A program made the position numbers and the translations under genes. A stretch of 35,487 nt of DNA from assembly GCF_001984095.1 (NCBI RefSeq), contig NZ_LYVQ01000043.1:1-35487 (forward strand). The letters run 5' to 3'. The DNA is from Pelomonas sp. KK5 (GTDB lineage Bacteria; Pseudomonadota; Gammaproteobacteria; Burkholderiales; Burkholderiaceae_C). Every line of letters starts with the position of its first letter. Within the stretch, counting starts at the first letter, position 1. Below the pieces are notes generated by a model. It was not told the DNA's origin. It did not search any database and saw only the letters and a list, made by a program, of their open reading frames with translations. Positions 1-7,722 of the stretch are shown here, piece after piece.

Positions 1-120
1 CTCTGGGGCTAGCGCGCGGGCCCCGCCATGAAGACCAGGGCAAAAGTCTCGCTTGCGCCACCAACTGAAGCCGCGCACTCCCTAGATAGGGGGATGGAAA
101 CCATCTGCAAATTGACGTGA

Positions 121-238
121 AACCCTAGACTGGCCTTGCCCTTCGGGGCCCTGCTTTTCCTCCCTGAGCAGGAGTCTCACCGTGATGACAGCGATGAGAC
201 TTTGCACGGCTCCGCCCCAGGGCGGGGCCGCTTTTTTT
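121..238 (+). ncRNA. Candidate structured RNA ending in a terminator
   Basis: No convincing gene lies in the first 397 bases. Positions 138-149 form a 4-bp hairpin with a TTCG tetraloop (GCCC/GGGC). Positions 150-155 and 167-172 pair (CCTGCT/AGCAGG), positions 173-179 and 195-201 pair (AGTCTCA/TGAGACT), and the terminator at 207-238 follows. This chain of hairpins resembles a small RNA or the structured 3' end of a transcript that begins left of the window. I could not match it to 6S, tmRNA, RNase P, SRP RNA or a common riboswitch. TTGACG at 112-117 could be a -35 box, but no good -10 follows. Bases 239-397 show only a weak possible promoter (TTGTTT at 298, TAATTT at 319) before the next gene. 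Confidence 0.3.
207..238 (+). terminator. Rho-independent terminator
   Basis: A 10-bp GC-rich stem (207-216 paired with 221-230, one G-T pair) encloses a four-base loop and is followed by seven T residues at 232-238. It ends whatever transcript enters from the left, before the small gene at 398. Confidence 0.8.
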
Positions 239-397
239 GCCCCGACGAAAGTTCACCTCGCCACGCCGCACGCTCGGCCGGCAAGCACGGGATGTCCTTG
301 TTTTTGATGACTACCCCCTAATTTGCGGGATGCACTCGGGCAATGCCACCCCAGTGCCCCGCGAATCCGCTAGAACGACAGGCAGGAGGAAGTACCC

Positions 398-697
398 ATG
401 CTCGCAACCGCAGAACGCCCGGCAACCTTGGCTCGGCCCGCGTCCGACACGCCGGCGGAGGAAGGACCGTCGCCCAACAGCCAGCTCCGTGAACTGGTCG
501 CGGCATCCGCCCTCACGCCCGCGGTGGCCATGACGATCTTCAACCGCCAGCTGGGCTCGGCCGCCTGCTCCGAGACCGAATGGCGCGGCTTCACCGCCGA
601 GCCGGGCAGCGAGCGGTACCGCCCGATCAGCGCCGAGCAACTGGCCCATGCCATCGCGCAGTTCGCGCGGATCGGCGTGCACCGGGCGCAGGCCTGA
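398..697 (+). CDS. Small protein of unknown function (99 aa)
   Basis: I do not recognise a family. Codon use is typical for this genome (strong G/C at third positions). A good ribosome-binding site, AGGAGG at 383-388, lies ten bases before the ATG, so the gene is probably real. The product is small and soluble. It has an Ala/Pro-rich N-terminal 25 residues, no signal peptide and no membrane segment. A mixed helical part follows, containing LRELVAASALTPAVAM and, near the C terminus, ISAEQLAHAIAQF. It converges on the LysR gene, with 23 bases between the two stop codons, and has no operon partner. Confidence 0.6.
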   Translation: MLATAERPATLARPASDTPAEEGPSPNSQLRELVAASALTPAVAMTIFNRQLGSAACSETEWRGFTAEPGSERYRPISAEQLAHAIAQFARIGVHRAQA

Positions 698-720
698 GCC
701 GCGGGCGGTTCGCCCGCCCG

Positions 721-1617
721 TCACGCACTCATCCCCGCCAGCACGCCGATGATCTCCTCGCCCAGGAGCTGGCTGGCCAGGCCGTGGCCCTCGCGGCTCA
801 CCAGGGCGAGCACATTGCGCCTGAAGCCGCGGTCGCGGATCTGGCGGTAGACCAGCTGCTCCTGGCGGTGCTCCTCCGCCACGTCGAACTTGCTGAGGAA
901 GGCGATCGCGTCGCCCGCCGCGGCGAGCCGCTTCATGGTCTCGATCGAGTTGGTCTGGAACGCGGGCTGCACGCTGAGGCCGGCGCCGGCGAAGGTGTCG
1001 GCGATGATGCCGTGGATCTGCATCGTCCGGTCCGCGAAGATCAGCGGGTACGAGGCGCAGTGCGCCAGCGGGATCGACTCCATCCGCGCCAGCGGATGCG
1101 CCGGCGAGAGCACCGCGCCGAGGCTGGTGTCCTGCTCCCAGAGGCCGTCGAGCTGCGCGGACGGCGGCAGGTTGAAGCCCAGCCCCAGGTCGGCGTCGCC
1201 GCCGGCCAGGGCGTCGACGATCTCGCGCGCCGACATCGTGCGGATCGACACCTGGATCTGCGGATGCCGGCCGTGGAAGTTGGCCGCTGCCGTCGCGACG
1301 ACACCGCTGGCCAGGCCCGTCATCGTCGCGACGATCACCTCGCCGCTGTGCAGCGCCTTCAGGTCGCGGATCTCCGCCTCGGCCTGGCGGTACTGCAGCA
1401 TCGTCGTGCGCACGTGCGCCAGCAGGATCTCGCCGGCCGGCGTCGGCCGCAGCCCGCGCGGCAGCCGCTCGAACAGCGGCTCGCCGATCTCTTCCTCCAG
1501 CGCCAGCAGGTGCTTGTTGATCGCCGACGGCGCCACGTGCAGCCGCTCGCCGGCGGCACGGATGGAGCCGCAGCGGGCGATCTCGTCGATGTAGCGCAGC
1601 AGGCGCGAATGGAGCAT
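721..1617 (-). CDS. LysR-family transcriptional regulator
   Basis: This is a 298-residue DNA-binding regulator of normal LysR length. The N-terminal winged helix-turn-helix is at residues 8-60 (GSIRAAGERLHVAPSAINKH, then LEEEIGEPLFER). A linker helix and a two-lobed effector-binding domain at about 90-295 follow. An in-frame start 66 bases upstream would add 22 residues unlike the family, so the ATG at 1617 is chosen. The gene is divergent from the adenine-deaminase-like gene at 1817, the usual LysR arrangement, so it probably controls the purine/nucleobase cluster to its right and responds to a nucleobase or a breakdown product. The inducer cannot be read from the sequence. Confidence 0.9.
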   Translation of the reverse strand: MLHSRLLRYIDEIARCGSIRAAGERLHVAPSAINKHLLALEEEIGEPLFERLPRGLRPTPAGEILLAHVRTTMLQYRQAEAEIRDLKALHSGEVIVATMTGLASGVVATAAANFHGRHPQIQVSIRTMSAREIVDALAGGDADLGLGFNLPPSAQLDGLWEQDTSLGAVLSPAHPLARMESIPLAHCASYPLIFADRTMQIHGIIADTFAGAGLSVQPAFQTNSIETMKRLAAAGDAIAFLSKFDVAEEHRQEQLVYRQIRDRGFRRNVLALVSREGHGLASQLLGEEIIGVLAGMSA

Positions 1618-1816
1618 GGCGGGCGTCTCGGAAACTGGCTGCCGGAGCGTACTCGAAACGAGAACAGTCCGAGCTAAAAACAATTCTTTTCAGAAGCGGT
1701 CGAATCGGGTGTCATGGCACCCGTCGCGTTCAGGGGTGAACCGGCCTTCTGCAAATGGTGTCCGCCGCAGCGCAGAACAACGACCCGATTGAAGAGAGAT
1801 GAGAGTGAGACAGAGC
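1618..1816. promoter_or_regulatory. Divergent control region between lysR-type gene and amidohydrolase gene
   Basis: Three dyads lie here: CTCG-AAA-CGAG (1652-1662), the near-palindrome AAAACAATTCTTTT (1677-1690, two central mismatches) and CGGGTG-N6-CACCCG (1706-1723). Bases near 1675-1690 are AT-rich in an otherwise GC-rich context, as expected for overlapping divergent promoters. One or more of the dyads is a plausible LysR site, but which one cannot be decided from sequence. Confidence 0.45.
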
Positions 1817-3556
1817 ATGAGCCAGCTGAGCAAAGAATCCGTGGCCGCCCACGAGCGCCAGGTCCGGACCATCTTCGAGATCCTGAACGGCCGCGCCGAG
1901 GCCGACCTGCTGCTGAAGAACCTGAACATCCTGGACGTTCACAGCGAGAGCGTCTACCCGGGCTCGATCCTCGTGCACGAGGGCAGGATCATCGCGCTGA
2001 GCCCCGACGAGGCGGCGCTCCAGGTGCGCGAGGTGTTCGATGGCCAGGGCCTCTACGCGATCCCCGGGCTGATCGACGCCCACATCCACTTCGAGGCGCA
2101 GCTGGCCCATCCGGTGGCCTTCGGCGAGGCGATCGTGCCCTGCGGCACGACGACGATCTTCTCCGAGTGCCTGGACTTCGTCAGCGCCGCGGGGCCGGAG
2201 GCCGTGCAGGCCACGGCCGGCCTGTTCAAGGACCATCACAAGCTGCCCTACCGCGTGTTCGCCTTCGCCCCGGGCAAGAAGGTGTCGGTCGAGGTGACGG
2301 AGGCGCTGCTGCAGATGGAGCCGGTGATCGGCCTGGGCGAGCTCTCGCACCTGACCTACAGCGTGGGCGACGACGACGACTTCCGCAAGTCTGCGCTGGG
2401 CCGGGCGCGCGGCGGTTTCATGAACACGCACTGGGGCGTGACCACGCTGTCGCCGATGATGCTGAACTACATGCCGGCGATCGGCGCGGTCTCCAACCAC
2501 GACGTGTGGAAGGAGGACGACATCGAGAAGAGCGTGCGCTGGGGCCTGCAGACGCAGGTCAAGTTCGGCGTCGGCAGCCCCGAGGTGATCAAGACGATGC
2601 TGCGCGCCATCGTCAAGCGCAAGTGGCCGGCCGAGAACTTCCAGCTCTGCGCCGACAACATCTCGGTGGACCGCGTGCTGACGAAGGGCCACATGGACTG
2701 GATCGTCTCGCTCTGCGCGGAGATGGGCATCGATCCGATCCAGGCGATCAAGATGGCCACGCTGCACACCGCCCGCGCCTTCCAGATGGACCGCCAGATC
2801 GGCTCGCTGACGCCGGGCCGCTTCGCCGACATCGTGCTCACCGACAGCCTCTCCAGGATCAACCCGCGCTACGTGTTCAAGGACGGGGAGCTGGTGGCGC
2901 AGGACCGCAAGATGCTCAAGCGCGTGGAGATCGACTACTCGGCGATGGCGAAGACGCCGGTGCCAGGTCTTGCCGACCTGGCGCCGCAGCAGCTCGACCT
3001 GGTGCCGATCGAGGTCTCCGCGGACGAGACGCAGGCCAAGGTGCTGATGTTCGACGTCTACGGCCGCGGGCACGAGAAATTCTTCCAGGAGGTGTGGGTG
3101 CCGCTGAGGAACGGCCGCGTCGTGCCCGAGCTGGACGGCGTGAAGCTGAACCGCATCTCGGTCGTGCAGCGCTACGCGAACGGCAAGCGGCATGTGGTCA
3201 ACGGCCTGTTCAAGGGCGTGTCGATCGAGCGCGGCGCGGTGGCCACCTTCTGGCCGGCGCCGAAGGCCTACTTCGTCGCGGTCGGTGACGACAGCGCCGA
3301 GATGGCCCATGCACTGCAGCAGGTCGACGGCTACGTGGGCGGCTGCGTGGTCACCGACCAGCGGGCGGTGAAGGCGGTGCTGCCGCTGGACATCTACGGC
3401 GTGATGGCCGACATGAGCCTCGCCGAGCTGCTCAAGGCCACCCGCGAGATCGATGCCGCGCTGGCCGCGATGGGCAACCGCAACGAAGGCGAGCCTGTCG
3501 TGAACAAGCTGCTCACGCTGTTCATCTCGCTGGACCGCTTCGGCTTCATGGCCTGA
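1817..3556 (+). CDS. Adenine-deaminase-like amidohydrolase
   Basis: A 579-residue amidohydrolase-superfamily enzyme with the layout of bacterial adenine deaminase: an N-terminal composite-domain strand (residues 30-80), a metal-dependent TIM barrel (85-370) and the adenine-deaminase C-terminal domain (420-579). Metal-ligand motifs are visible: DAHIHFE (H89, H91, E93), GLGELSH, NTHWG, SNHD and CADN. Characterised adenine deaminases (adenine to hypoxanthine plus ammonia) have HIES and TDD where this protein has HFEA and ADN, so the substrate may be another aminopurine or related ring. The ATG at 1817 is preferred. An in-frame ATG at 1799 would add six residues, and neither has a strong ribosome-binding site. 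It is the first gene rightward of the LysR regulator and is followed by membrane-protein and porin genes. Confidence 0.8.
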   Translation: MSQLSKESVAAHERQVRTIFEILNGRAEADLLLKNLNILDVHSESVYPGSILVHEGRIIALSPDEAALQVREVFDGQGLYAIPGLIDAHIHFEAQLAHPVAFGEAIVPCGTTTIFSECLDFVSAAGPEAVQATAGLFKDHHKLPYRVFAFAPGKKVSVEVTEALLQMEPVIGLGELSHLTYSVGDDDDFRKSALGRARGGFMNTHWGVTTLSPMMLNYMPAIGAVSNHDVWKEDDIEKSVRWGLQTQVKFGVGSPEVIKTMLRAIVKRKWPAENFQLCADNISVDRVLTKGHMDWIVSLCAEMGIDPIQAIKMATLHTARAFQMDRQIGSLTPGRFADIVLTDSLSRINPRYVFKDGELVAQDRKMLKRVEIDYSAMAKTPVPGLADLAPQQLDLVPIEVSADETQAKVLMFDVYGRGHEKFFQEVWVPLRNGRVVPELDGVKLNRISVVQRYANGKRHVVNGLFKGVSIERGAVATFWPAPKAYFVAVGDDSAEMAHALQQVDGYVGGCVVTDQRAVKAVLPLDIYGVMADMSLAELLKATREIDAALAAMGNRNEGEPVVNKLLTLFISLDRFGFMA

Positions 3557-3623
3557 AACGGCACCCCTCGTGCAGGCTCGCCGCGCTGAACGCGGGCAAG
3601 CCTGCCCGGTCCCCCGAGGGGAC

Positions 3624-3660
3624 GGCGATGCCTGGGGCGTCGAGCCCCAGGCACATCGCC
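3624..3660. repeat. Strong intergenic hairpin, repeat-like
   Basis: GGCGAT-GCCTGGGG (3624-3637) pairs with CCCCAGGC-AC-ATCGCC (3645-3660): a 14-bp stem, two-base bulge and seven-base loop. No T-run follows, so it is not a classical terminator. The flanking 3565-3625 is also rich in inverted GC blocks (CCCCTCG, CCGAGGGG). This resembles the dispersed GC-rich intergenic repeats of Burkholderiales, or an mRNA-stabilising hairpin between the amidohydrolase and membrane-protein genes. Confidence 0.45.
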
Positions 3661-3736
3661 AGACGGGCCGGCTTGGGGCGGCCCGGCACTCGGCCCGGAA
3701 TGCATGACGACACAATTCGATCGAGGAGAGAAGGAC

Positions 3737-4453
3737 ATGGACATGGCCCACCATGAGCGAGAGGCGGAGATCGTCGACACCGGCAGCCTGAAGCGGCGCT
3801 GGCTCACCTACTTCGCCGGCATCTACATCCTGACGCTGGGCGTGAGCCTGGCGATCCGGGCGGGCATCGGCATCTCGCCGCAGAGCAGCCTCACGCGCAC
3901 GCTGACCTTGGTCTACGCGCCGCTGAGCCAGGGCACCTACAACTTCATGCTGGAGTTGATCATGCTGTTCCTGACCTGGCTGGTGCTGCCCAGGGACTTC
4001 AGGCTGAAGAACTTCGCGTCGCTGATCCCGGCCTTCGTGCTGGCGGCCTTCCTGGACGTCAACCTCGCGCTGACGCACGGCATCGTGATGCAGGCCTACG
4101 CGGCGAAGTTCGGCCTGCTGGCGCTGGCCGATGCGCTGCTGGCCTTCGGCCTGTTCCTGATGATCCGGGCCAACCTGGTGCTGATGCCCATCGACATGTT
4201 CGTGAACACGCTGTTCAAGCGCACCGGCTGGAAGTGGGGAAACATCAAGACCGGCTTCGACTGCACGCTGCTGGTCCTGTCGGCGGCGATCGGCCTGGCC
4301 GCGCTCGGCGAGCCCCACTTCATCCGCGAGGGCACGGTCATGAACGCCATCCTCGTGGGGCAGTACATCAAGCTGTACTTCTACCTGTTCAAGCGCTTCG
4401 GCGGCGCCCGGCCCGCCTCGCTGCGCGGCATCGCGGGAAGCTCCGCGAAGTAG
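3737..4453 (+). CDS. YczE/DUF6198-type integral membrane protein
   Basis: A 238-residue inner-membrane protein with about five to six hydrophobic segments: after LKRRWLTYFAGIYILTLG near residue 20, around 60-85, 95-115, 125-150, 170-190 and 200-220. The conserved early motif AIRAGIGISPQSS and a later LVLMPIDMFVNT fit the YczE/YyaS/DUF6198 group of uncharacterised membrane proteins. The ATG at 3737 has AGGAG about eight bases upstream. An earlier ATG at 3704 lies before that ribosome-binding site and is less likely. Its position between a nucleobase deaminase-like gene and a porin suggests a transport-related role, but no substrate can be assigned. Confidence 0.7.
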   Translation: MDMAHHEREAEIVDTGSLKRRWLTYFAGIYILTLGVSLAIRAGIGISPQSSLTRTLTLVYAPLSQGTYNFMLELIMLFLTWLVLPRDFRLKNFASLIPAFVLAAFLDVNLALTHGIVMQAYAAKFGLLALADALLAFGLFLMIRANLVLMPIDMFVNTLFKRTGWKWGNIKTGFDCTLLVLSAAIGLAALGEPHFIREGTVMNAILVGQYIKLYFYLFKRFGGARPASLRGIAGSSAK

Positions 4454-4536
4454 GCAGCACCGCTGCGGCAGCCCCGCGGCCCGCCGGCCGGGCCGGGGCC
4501 TGCCGGTTCCACACCGCATTCGGAAAAAAAATCCAC

Positions 4537-5607
4537 ATGAGAAAGAACGTCGTCGGGGCCGTGCTGGCCCTGCTGGGCAGCGCTGCGTCCGCGCAGGGCA
4601 GCGCCATCACCCTCTCCGGCCTGCTGGACGCCTACGCGGGCTCGGTCCAGCCCTCGGGCAGCAGGCGGGTGAGCGCCGTCAACTCGGGCGGCATGAGCAC
4701 CTCCTGGTGGGGCCTGGAGGGGCGCGAGGACCTCGGCGGCGGCCTGCGCGCCGAGTTCAAGCTGAACGCCTACCTGCGCAACGACACCGGCGCCTCCGGC
4801 CGCTTCAACGGCAACGAGACCTTCTGGAGCCGCAACGCCTTCGTCGGCCTCGCGGGCGACTTCGGCAGCCTGCGCCTCGGCCGCGACGGCGCGCCGAACT
4901 TCCTGCCCACGGCGCTGTTCAATGCCTTCGGCGACTCGTTCGCGTTCTCGCCGCTGGTGATCCACGCCGACGTGCCGCTGTACAACGGCACCGGCTGGGA
5001 TTCGGTCAACGCCGGCGACACCGGCTGGAGCAACCAGCTCCGCTACATGACGCCCAATCTCGACGGCTTCGTCGGCAGCCTGAACTACCAGTTCGGCGAG
5101 GTCGGCAGCGAGGCCGCGCACCGCAATATCGGCGCCGGCTTCGTCTACTCGCGCGGCGAATCGGGCCTCGGCGGCTTCGTGCACCGGGTGCGCATGGACA
5201 ACCCGACGGCCGGCACCGTCGGCGTGGTCAAGCAGGGCTTCGCGCAGCAGGACGCGTGGATGCTGTCCGGCAAGCTGGGCCTGGGCGCCGCCCACCTGTA
5301 CGCCAACTACGAGCAGGCGACGAACGGCAATCTCGCGCCCGGCGCCGGCGAGCTGCGCAGCCGCACCTGGAGCCTCAGCGCCGACTACGCGCTGGGCGCC
5401 GGCAAGCTGCTGGCCGCCTTCGCCCGCACGCGCTGGAGCGGCGATGCCGCCGTGGCGCTGAACGGCCAGGCACGCGGCACGCTGTCGCTGGGCTACGACC
5501 ATGCCCTCTCCAGGCGCACCGACGTCTACGCCGTCTGCATGGGCGACAGGATCACCGGGCACGAGCGCGGCACGAGCTACGCGCTGGGCATCCGCCAGCG
5601 CTTCTGA
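4537..5607 (+). CDS. Beta-proteobacterial outer-membrane porin
   Basis: A 356-residue general porin of the Gram-negative porin 4 family. It starts with a short Sec signal peptide (MRKNVVGAVLALLGSAASAQ) and then the typical first strand SAITLSGLLDAYAG. It carries the family hallmarks WWGLEGREDLGGGLRAEF, SRNAFVGLAGDFGSLRLGRD and a C-terminal strand ending SYALGIRQRF; the final Phe is the signal for beta-barrel assembly. It would form a trimeric 16-stranded pore. Given its neighbours it probably admits the small substrate used by the ABC importer just downstream. No clear ribosome-binding site precedes the ATG; the upstream bases are a run of A residues. Confidence 0.88.
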   Translation: MRKNVVGAVLALLGSAASAQGSAITLSGLLDAYAGSVQPSGSRRVSAVNSGGMSTSWWGLEGREDLGGGLRAEFKLNAYLRNDTGASGRFNGNETFWSRNAFVGLAGDFGSLRLGRDGAPNFLPTALFNAFGDSFAFSPLVIHADVPLYNGTGWDSVNAGDTGWSNQLRYMTPNLDGFVGSLNYQFGEVGSEAAHRNIGAGFVYSRGESGLGGFVHRVRMDNPTAGTVGVVKQGFAQQDAWMLSGKLGLGAAHLYANYEQATNGNLAPGAGELRSRTWSLSADYALGAGKLLAAFARTRWSGDAAVALNGQARGTLSLGYDHALSRRTDVYAVCMGDRITGHERGTSYALGIRQRF

Positions 5608-5609
5608 GC

Positions 5610-5625
5610 TGGCACGCATCCTGCA
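5610..5625 (+). promoter_or_regulatory. Sigma-54-like promoter (-24/-12)
   Basis: TGGCACG-N4-CTGCA with exact GG-N10-GC spacing (5611-5612 and 5623-5624), only one base off the consensus YTGGCACG-N4-TTGCA. It points towards the ABC importer genes and would give a leader of about 270 bases. Sigma-54 control suits a nitrogen-scavenging cluster. This is a motif match only. Confidence 0.45.
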
Positions 5626-5671
5626 AGACTTCGGGCAAGAGTAGAAGCGTTCACCGCTGGCGCTGTCGACC

Positions 5672-5688
5672 TGCACCCTCCCGGTGCT
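5672..5688. promoter_or_regulatory. NtrC-like dyad
   Basis: TGCACC-N5-GGTGCT matches the NtrC enhancer pattern TGCACC-N5-GGTGCA except for the last base. A weaker copy, GCACT-N5-AGTGC, lies at 5820-5834. Both are downstream of the sigma-54-like element, an atypical though workable place for an enhancer. They could instead be RNA hairpins in the leader. Confidence 0.3.
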
Positions 5689-5715
5689 CATCGATGGCCA
5701 CAGCGTCCGGAAATT

Positions 5716-5784
5716 GCTCTTGATGCCCGCATTTGGCGCGGCGGCCCCGGACTCGTCCGGGCCGTTGCGGTGCCCATCAAGAGT
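5716..5784 (+). promoter_or_regulatory. Candidate NMT1-motif (xanthine-I) riboswitch
   Basis: The leader of the NMT1-type binding-protein gene holds a two-stem RNA. P1 is CTCTTGATG (5717-5725) with CATCAAGAG (5775-5783), nine perfect pairs. P2 is GGCCCCGGA (5743-5751) with TCCGGGCC (5756-5763), one bulged base. The two are separated by internal-loop strands of 17 and 11 bases. The 3' arm of P1 (ATCAAGA, 5776-5782) can instead pair with TCTTGAT at 5808-5814, a mutually exclusive fold. NMT1-motif RNAs are a known class sensing xanthine or urate, found in Proteobacteria upstream of NMT1-domain genes. Position, size and gene context fit. I could not check the conserved loop bases from memory, so the class assignment is inference. 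Confidence 0.5.
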
Positions 5785-5908
5785 TCGGCGGTCGATTCGG
5801 CTCCTCTTCTTGATCCCAGGCACTCACCGAGTGCGGACAACCGGCCTGCAGCAGCGCCCGACAGGCGCCGCCGCAGAACAACGTTGTCTTCAGATGGGAG
5901 TTCCCACC

Positions 5909-6898
5909 GTGTCCTCGATCGCCTCGCGCCGCGTGCGCCCCCTCCTTTGCATCGCCCTCCTGTGCGCCGTGGCCTCGGCCCGCGCGGACGAGAAGTTCAC
6001 CTACATGACCAGCTGGTTCGCCCAGGCCGAGCACGGCGGCTTCTACCAGGCGCAGGCCCTGGGCCTCTACACCAAGGCCGGCCTCGACGTGACGATCAGG
6101 ATGGGCGGCCCGCAGGTCAACGCCGTGCAGATCATGGCCGCCGGCCAGGCCGATTGCGTGATGGGCTCCACCGACATCCAGATGACCGAGGTGCGCGACA
6201 GCGGCGTGCCGGTGAGCACCGTCGCGGCCTTCTTCCAGAAGGATCCCTCGGTGCTGATCGCGCACGAGGACGTGAAGAAGCTGGAGGACCTGAAAGGCAA
6301 GACGATCTACGTGGCGCCGCAGGCCGGCCGCAGCTTCTGGCCCTGGCTGAAGGAGCGCTACGGCTTCACCGACGCGCAGTCGCGGCCCTACACCTTCAAC
6401 ATCCAGCCCTTCGTCGCCGACAGGAACGCCGCGCAGCAGGGCTTCCTCACGTCCGAGCCCTTCGCGATCCAGAAAGCCGGCGTCAAGGCCACCGTGCTGC
6501 TGCTGGGCGACCGCGGCTTCCCGGCCTACTCGACCACGGTCACCTGCATGGACGCGACGCTGCGCAAGCGCGCCCAGGTCGTCGCCGCCTTCATCAAGGC
6601 CTCGGCCGAGGGCTGGAAGAGCTACCTCGCCGACCCGGCGCCCGGCAACGCGCTGATCAGGAAGGCGAACCCCGACATGAGCGACGAGCAGCTCGCCTAC
6701 AGCCTGCAGAAGATGAAGGAGACCGGCCTGGTCACCGGCGGCGACGCGGCCACGCAGGGCATCGGCGTGATGACCGATGCGCGGGCCCGGGCGAGCTGGG
6801 ACTTCCTCGTCGCGGCGAAGCTGATCGATCCCGCACGCACGCCGCTGGCCGCGACCTACAGCACGGCCTTCGTCAAGGACGCGAAGGTGCTGCCATGA
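5909..6898 (+). CDS. NMT1/THI5-type ABC transporter substrate-binding protein
   Basis: A 329-residue periplasmic binding protein with a Sec signal peptide ending ASARA before DEKFTYMTSWFAQAEHGG. The opening strand, the motif GFYQAQALGLYTKAGLDV and the segment LEDLKGKTIYV are typical of the NMT1/THI5/SsuA group, whose ligands include pyrimidine precursors, nucleobases, nitrate and sulfonates. GTG at 5909 is chosen because GGGAG sits eight bases upstream. An ATG at 5894 has no ribosome-binding site. The stop overlaps the ATPase start by four bases. The surrounding deaminases and the structured leader make a purine or pyrimidine the likely ligand; that is inference. Confidence 0.88.
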   Translation: MSSIASRRVRPLLCIALLCAVASARADEKFTYMTSWFAQAEHGGFYQAQALGLYTKAGLDVTIRMGGPQVNAVQIMAAGQADCVMGSTDIQMTEVRDSGVPVSTVAAFFQKDPSVLIAHEDVKKLEDLKGKTIYVAPQAGRSFWPWLKERYGFTDAQSRPYTFNIQPFVADRNAAQQGFLTSEPFAIQKAGVKATVLLLGDRGFPAYSTTVTCMDATLRKRAQVVAAFIKASAEGWKSYLADPAPGNALIRKANPDMSDEQLAYSLQKMKETGLVTGGDAATQGIGVMTDARARASWDFLVAAKLIDPARTPLAATYSTAFVKDAKVLP

Positions 6899-7722
6899 AC
6901 ATCGCCGACCCCGATCCGGCGCTGCTGCGCGCCGCGGCGGCGGCGCCGACGCCCGCCGTCAGCGTGCTCTCCGCCGAGATGACCTACGACAACGGCACCC
7001 AGGCCCTGCTGCCCGTGGACCTCGAGATCGCCGAGGGCGAGTTCGTCACGCTGCTGGGCCCGTCCGGCTGCGGCAAGAGCACCTTGCTGAAGCTGGTGGC
7101 CGGGCTGATGGAGCCGAGCGACGGCCGGCTCCTGCTGTGGCGCAAGCCGGTACAGCAGCTGGAGGCCGGCGGCCGCAAGCTGGCCTTCGTGTTCCAGTCG
7201 CCGACGCTGATGCCCTGGGCCAGCGTGCAGGCGAACGTGCGCCTGCCGCTGGACCTGGCCGGCGTGCCGCGCACGGAGGCCGACGCGCGGGTGCGCGACG
7301 CGCTGGCGCAGGTGGGCCTGTCGGGCTTCGCCGAGGCACTGCCGCGCGCGCTGTCGGGCGGCATGCAGATGCGCGTGTCCATCGCCCGCGGCCTGGTCAC
7401 GCAGCCGGACCTGCTGCTGATGGACGAGCCCTTCGGCGCGCTGGACGAGATCACCCGCCACAAGCTCGATGCCGACCTGCTGGAACTCTGGCGCTCGAAG
7501 AAGCTCACGGTGGTCTTCGTGACGCACTCGATCCACGAGGCGGTCTACCTGTCCAGCCGCGTGATCGTGATGGCGGCGCGGCCGGGCCGCGTGGTCGAGG
7601 AGGTCCGCATCGACGAGCCCTTCCCGCGCAGCCCGGACTTCATGGTCACGCCGCAGTTCAGCCGCTACGCGCGCCGGCTGCACGAGAGCCTGCTGCGCGC
7701 CAGCGGGGAGGGCCTGCGATGA
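6895..7722 (+). CDS. ABC transporter ATP-binding protein
   Basis: A 275-residue cytoplasmic ATPase of the nitrate/sulfonate/taurine import class. It has Walker A GPSGCGKST (about residues 56-64), Q-loop FVFQSPTLMPW, signature LSGGMQMRVSIARG, Walker B LLLMDEPFGALDE and switch histidine in FVTHSIHEAV. All catalytic motifs are intact. It overlaps the binding-protein gene before it and the permease gene after it by ATGA, so the three are translated together and form one importer. Confidence 0.93.
   Translation: MNIADPDPALLRAAAAAPTPAVSVLSAEMTYDNGTQALLPVDLEIAEGEFVTLLGPSGCGKSTLLKLVAGLMEPSDGRLLLWRKPVQQLEAGGRKLAFVFQSPTLMPWASVQANVRLPLDLAGVPRTEADARVRDALAQVGLSGFAEALPRALSGGMQMRVSIARGLVTQPDLLLMDEPFGALDEITRHKLDADLLELWRSKKLTVVFVTHSIHEAVYLSSRVIVMAARPGRVVEEVRIDEPFPRSPDFMVTPQFSRYARRLHESLLRASGEGLR

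Noticed and set aside
28-120. 30-codon frame beginning MKTRAKVSLAPPTEAAH
   Set aside because: Poor third-position bias, no good ribosome-binding site and no recognisable product; it lies in a region with RNA-like hairpins.
1618-1683. Upstream start of the LysR gene at 1683
   Set aside because: It adds 22 residues before the normal LysR N terminus and runs into the divergent promoter region.
5684-5893. Upstream extension of the binding-protein gene
   Set aside because: The extension lies in the structured leader, has random codon use, and would place about 70 residues before a clear signal peptide.
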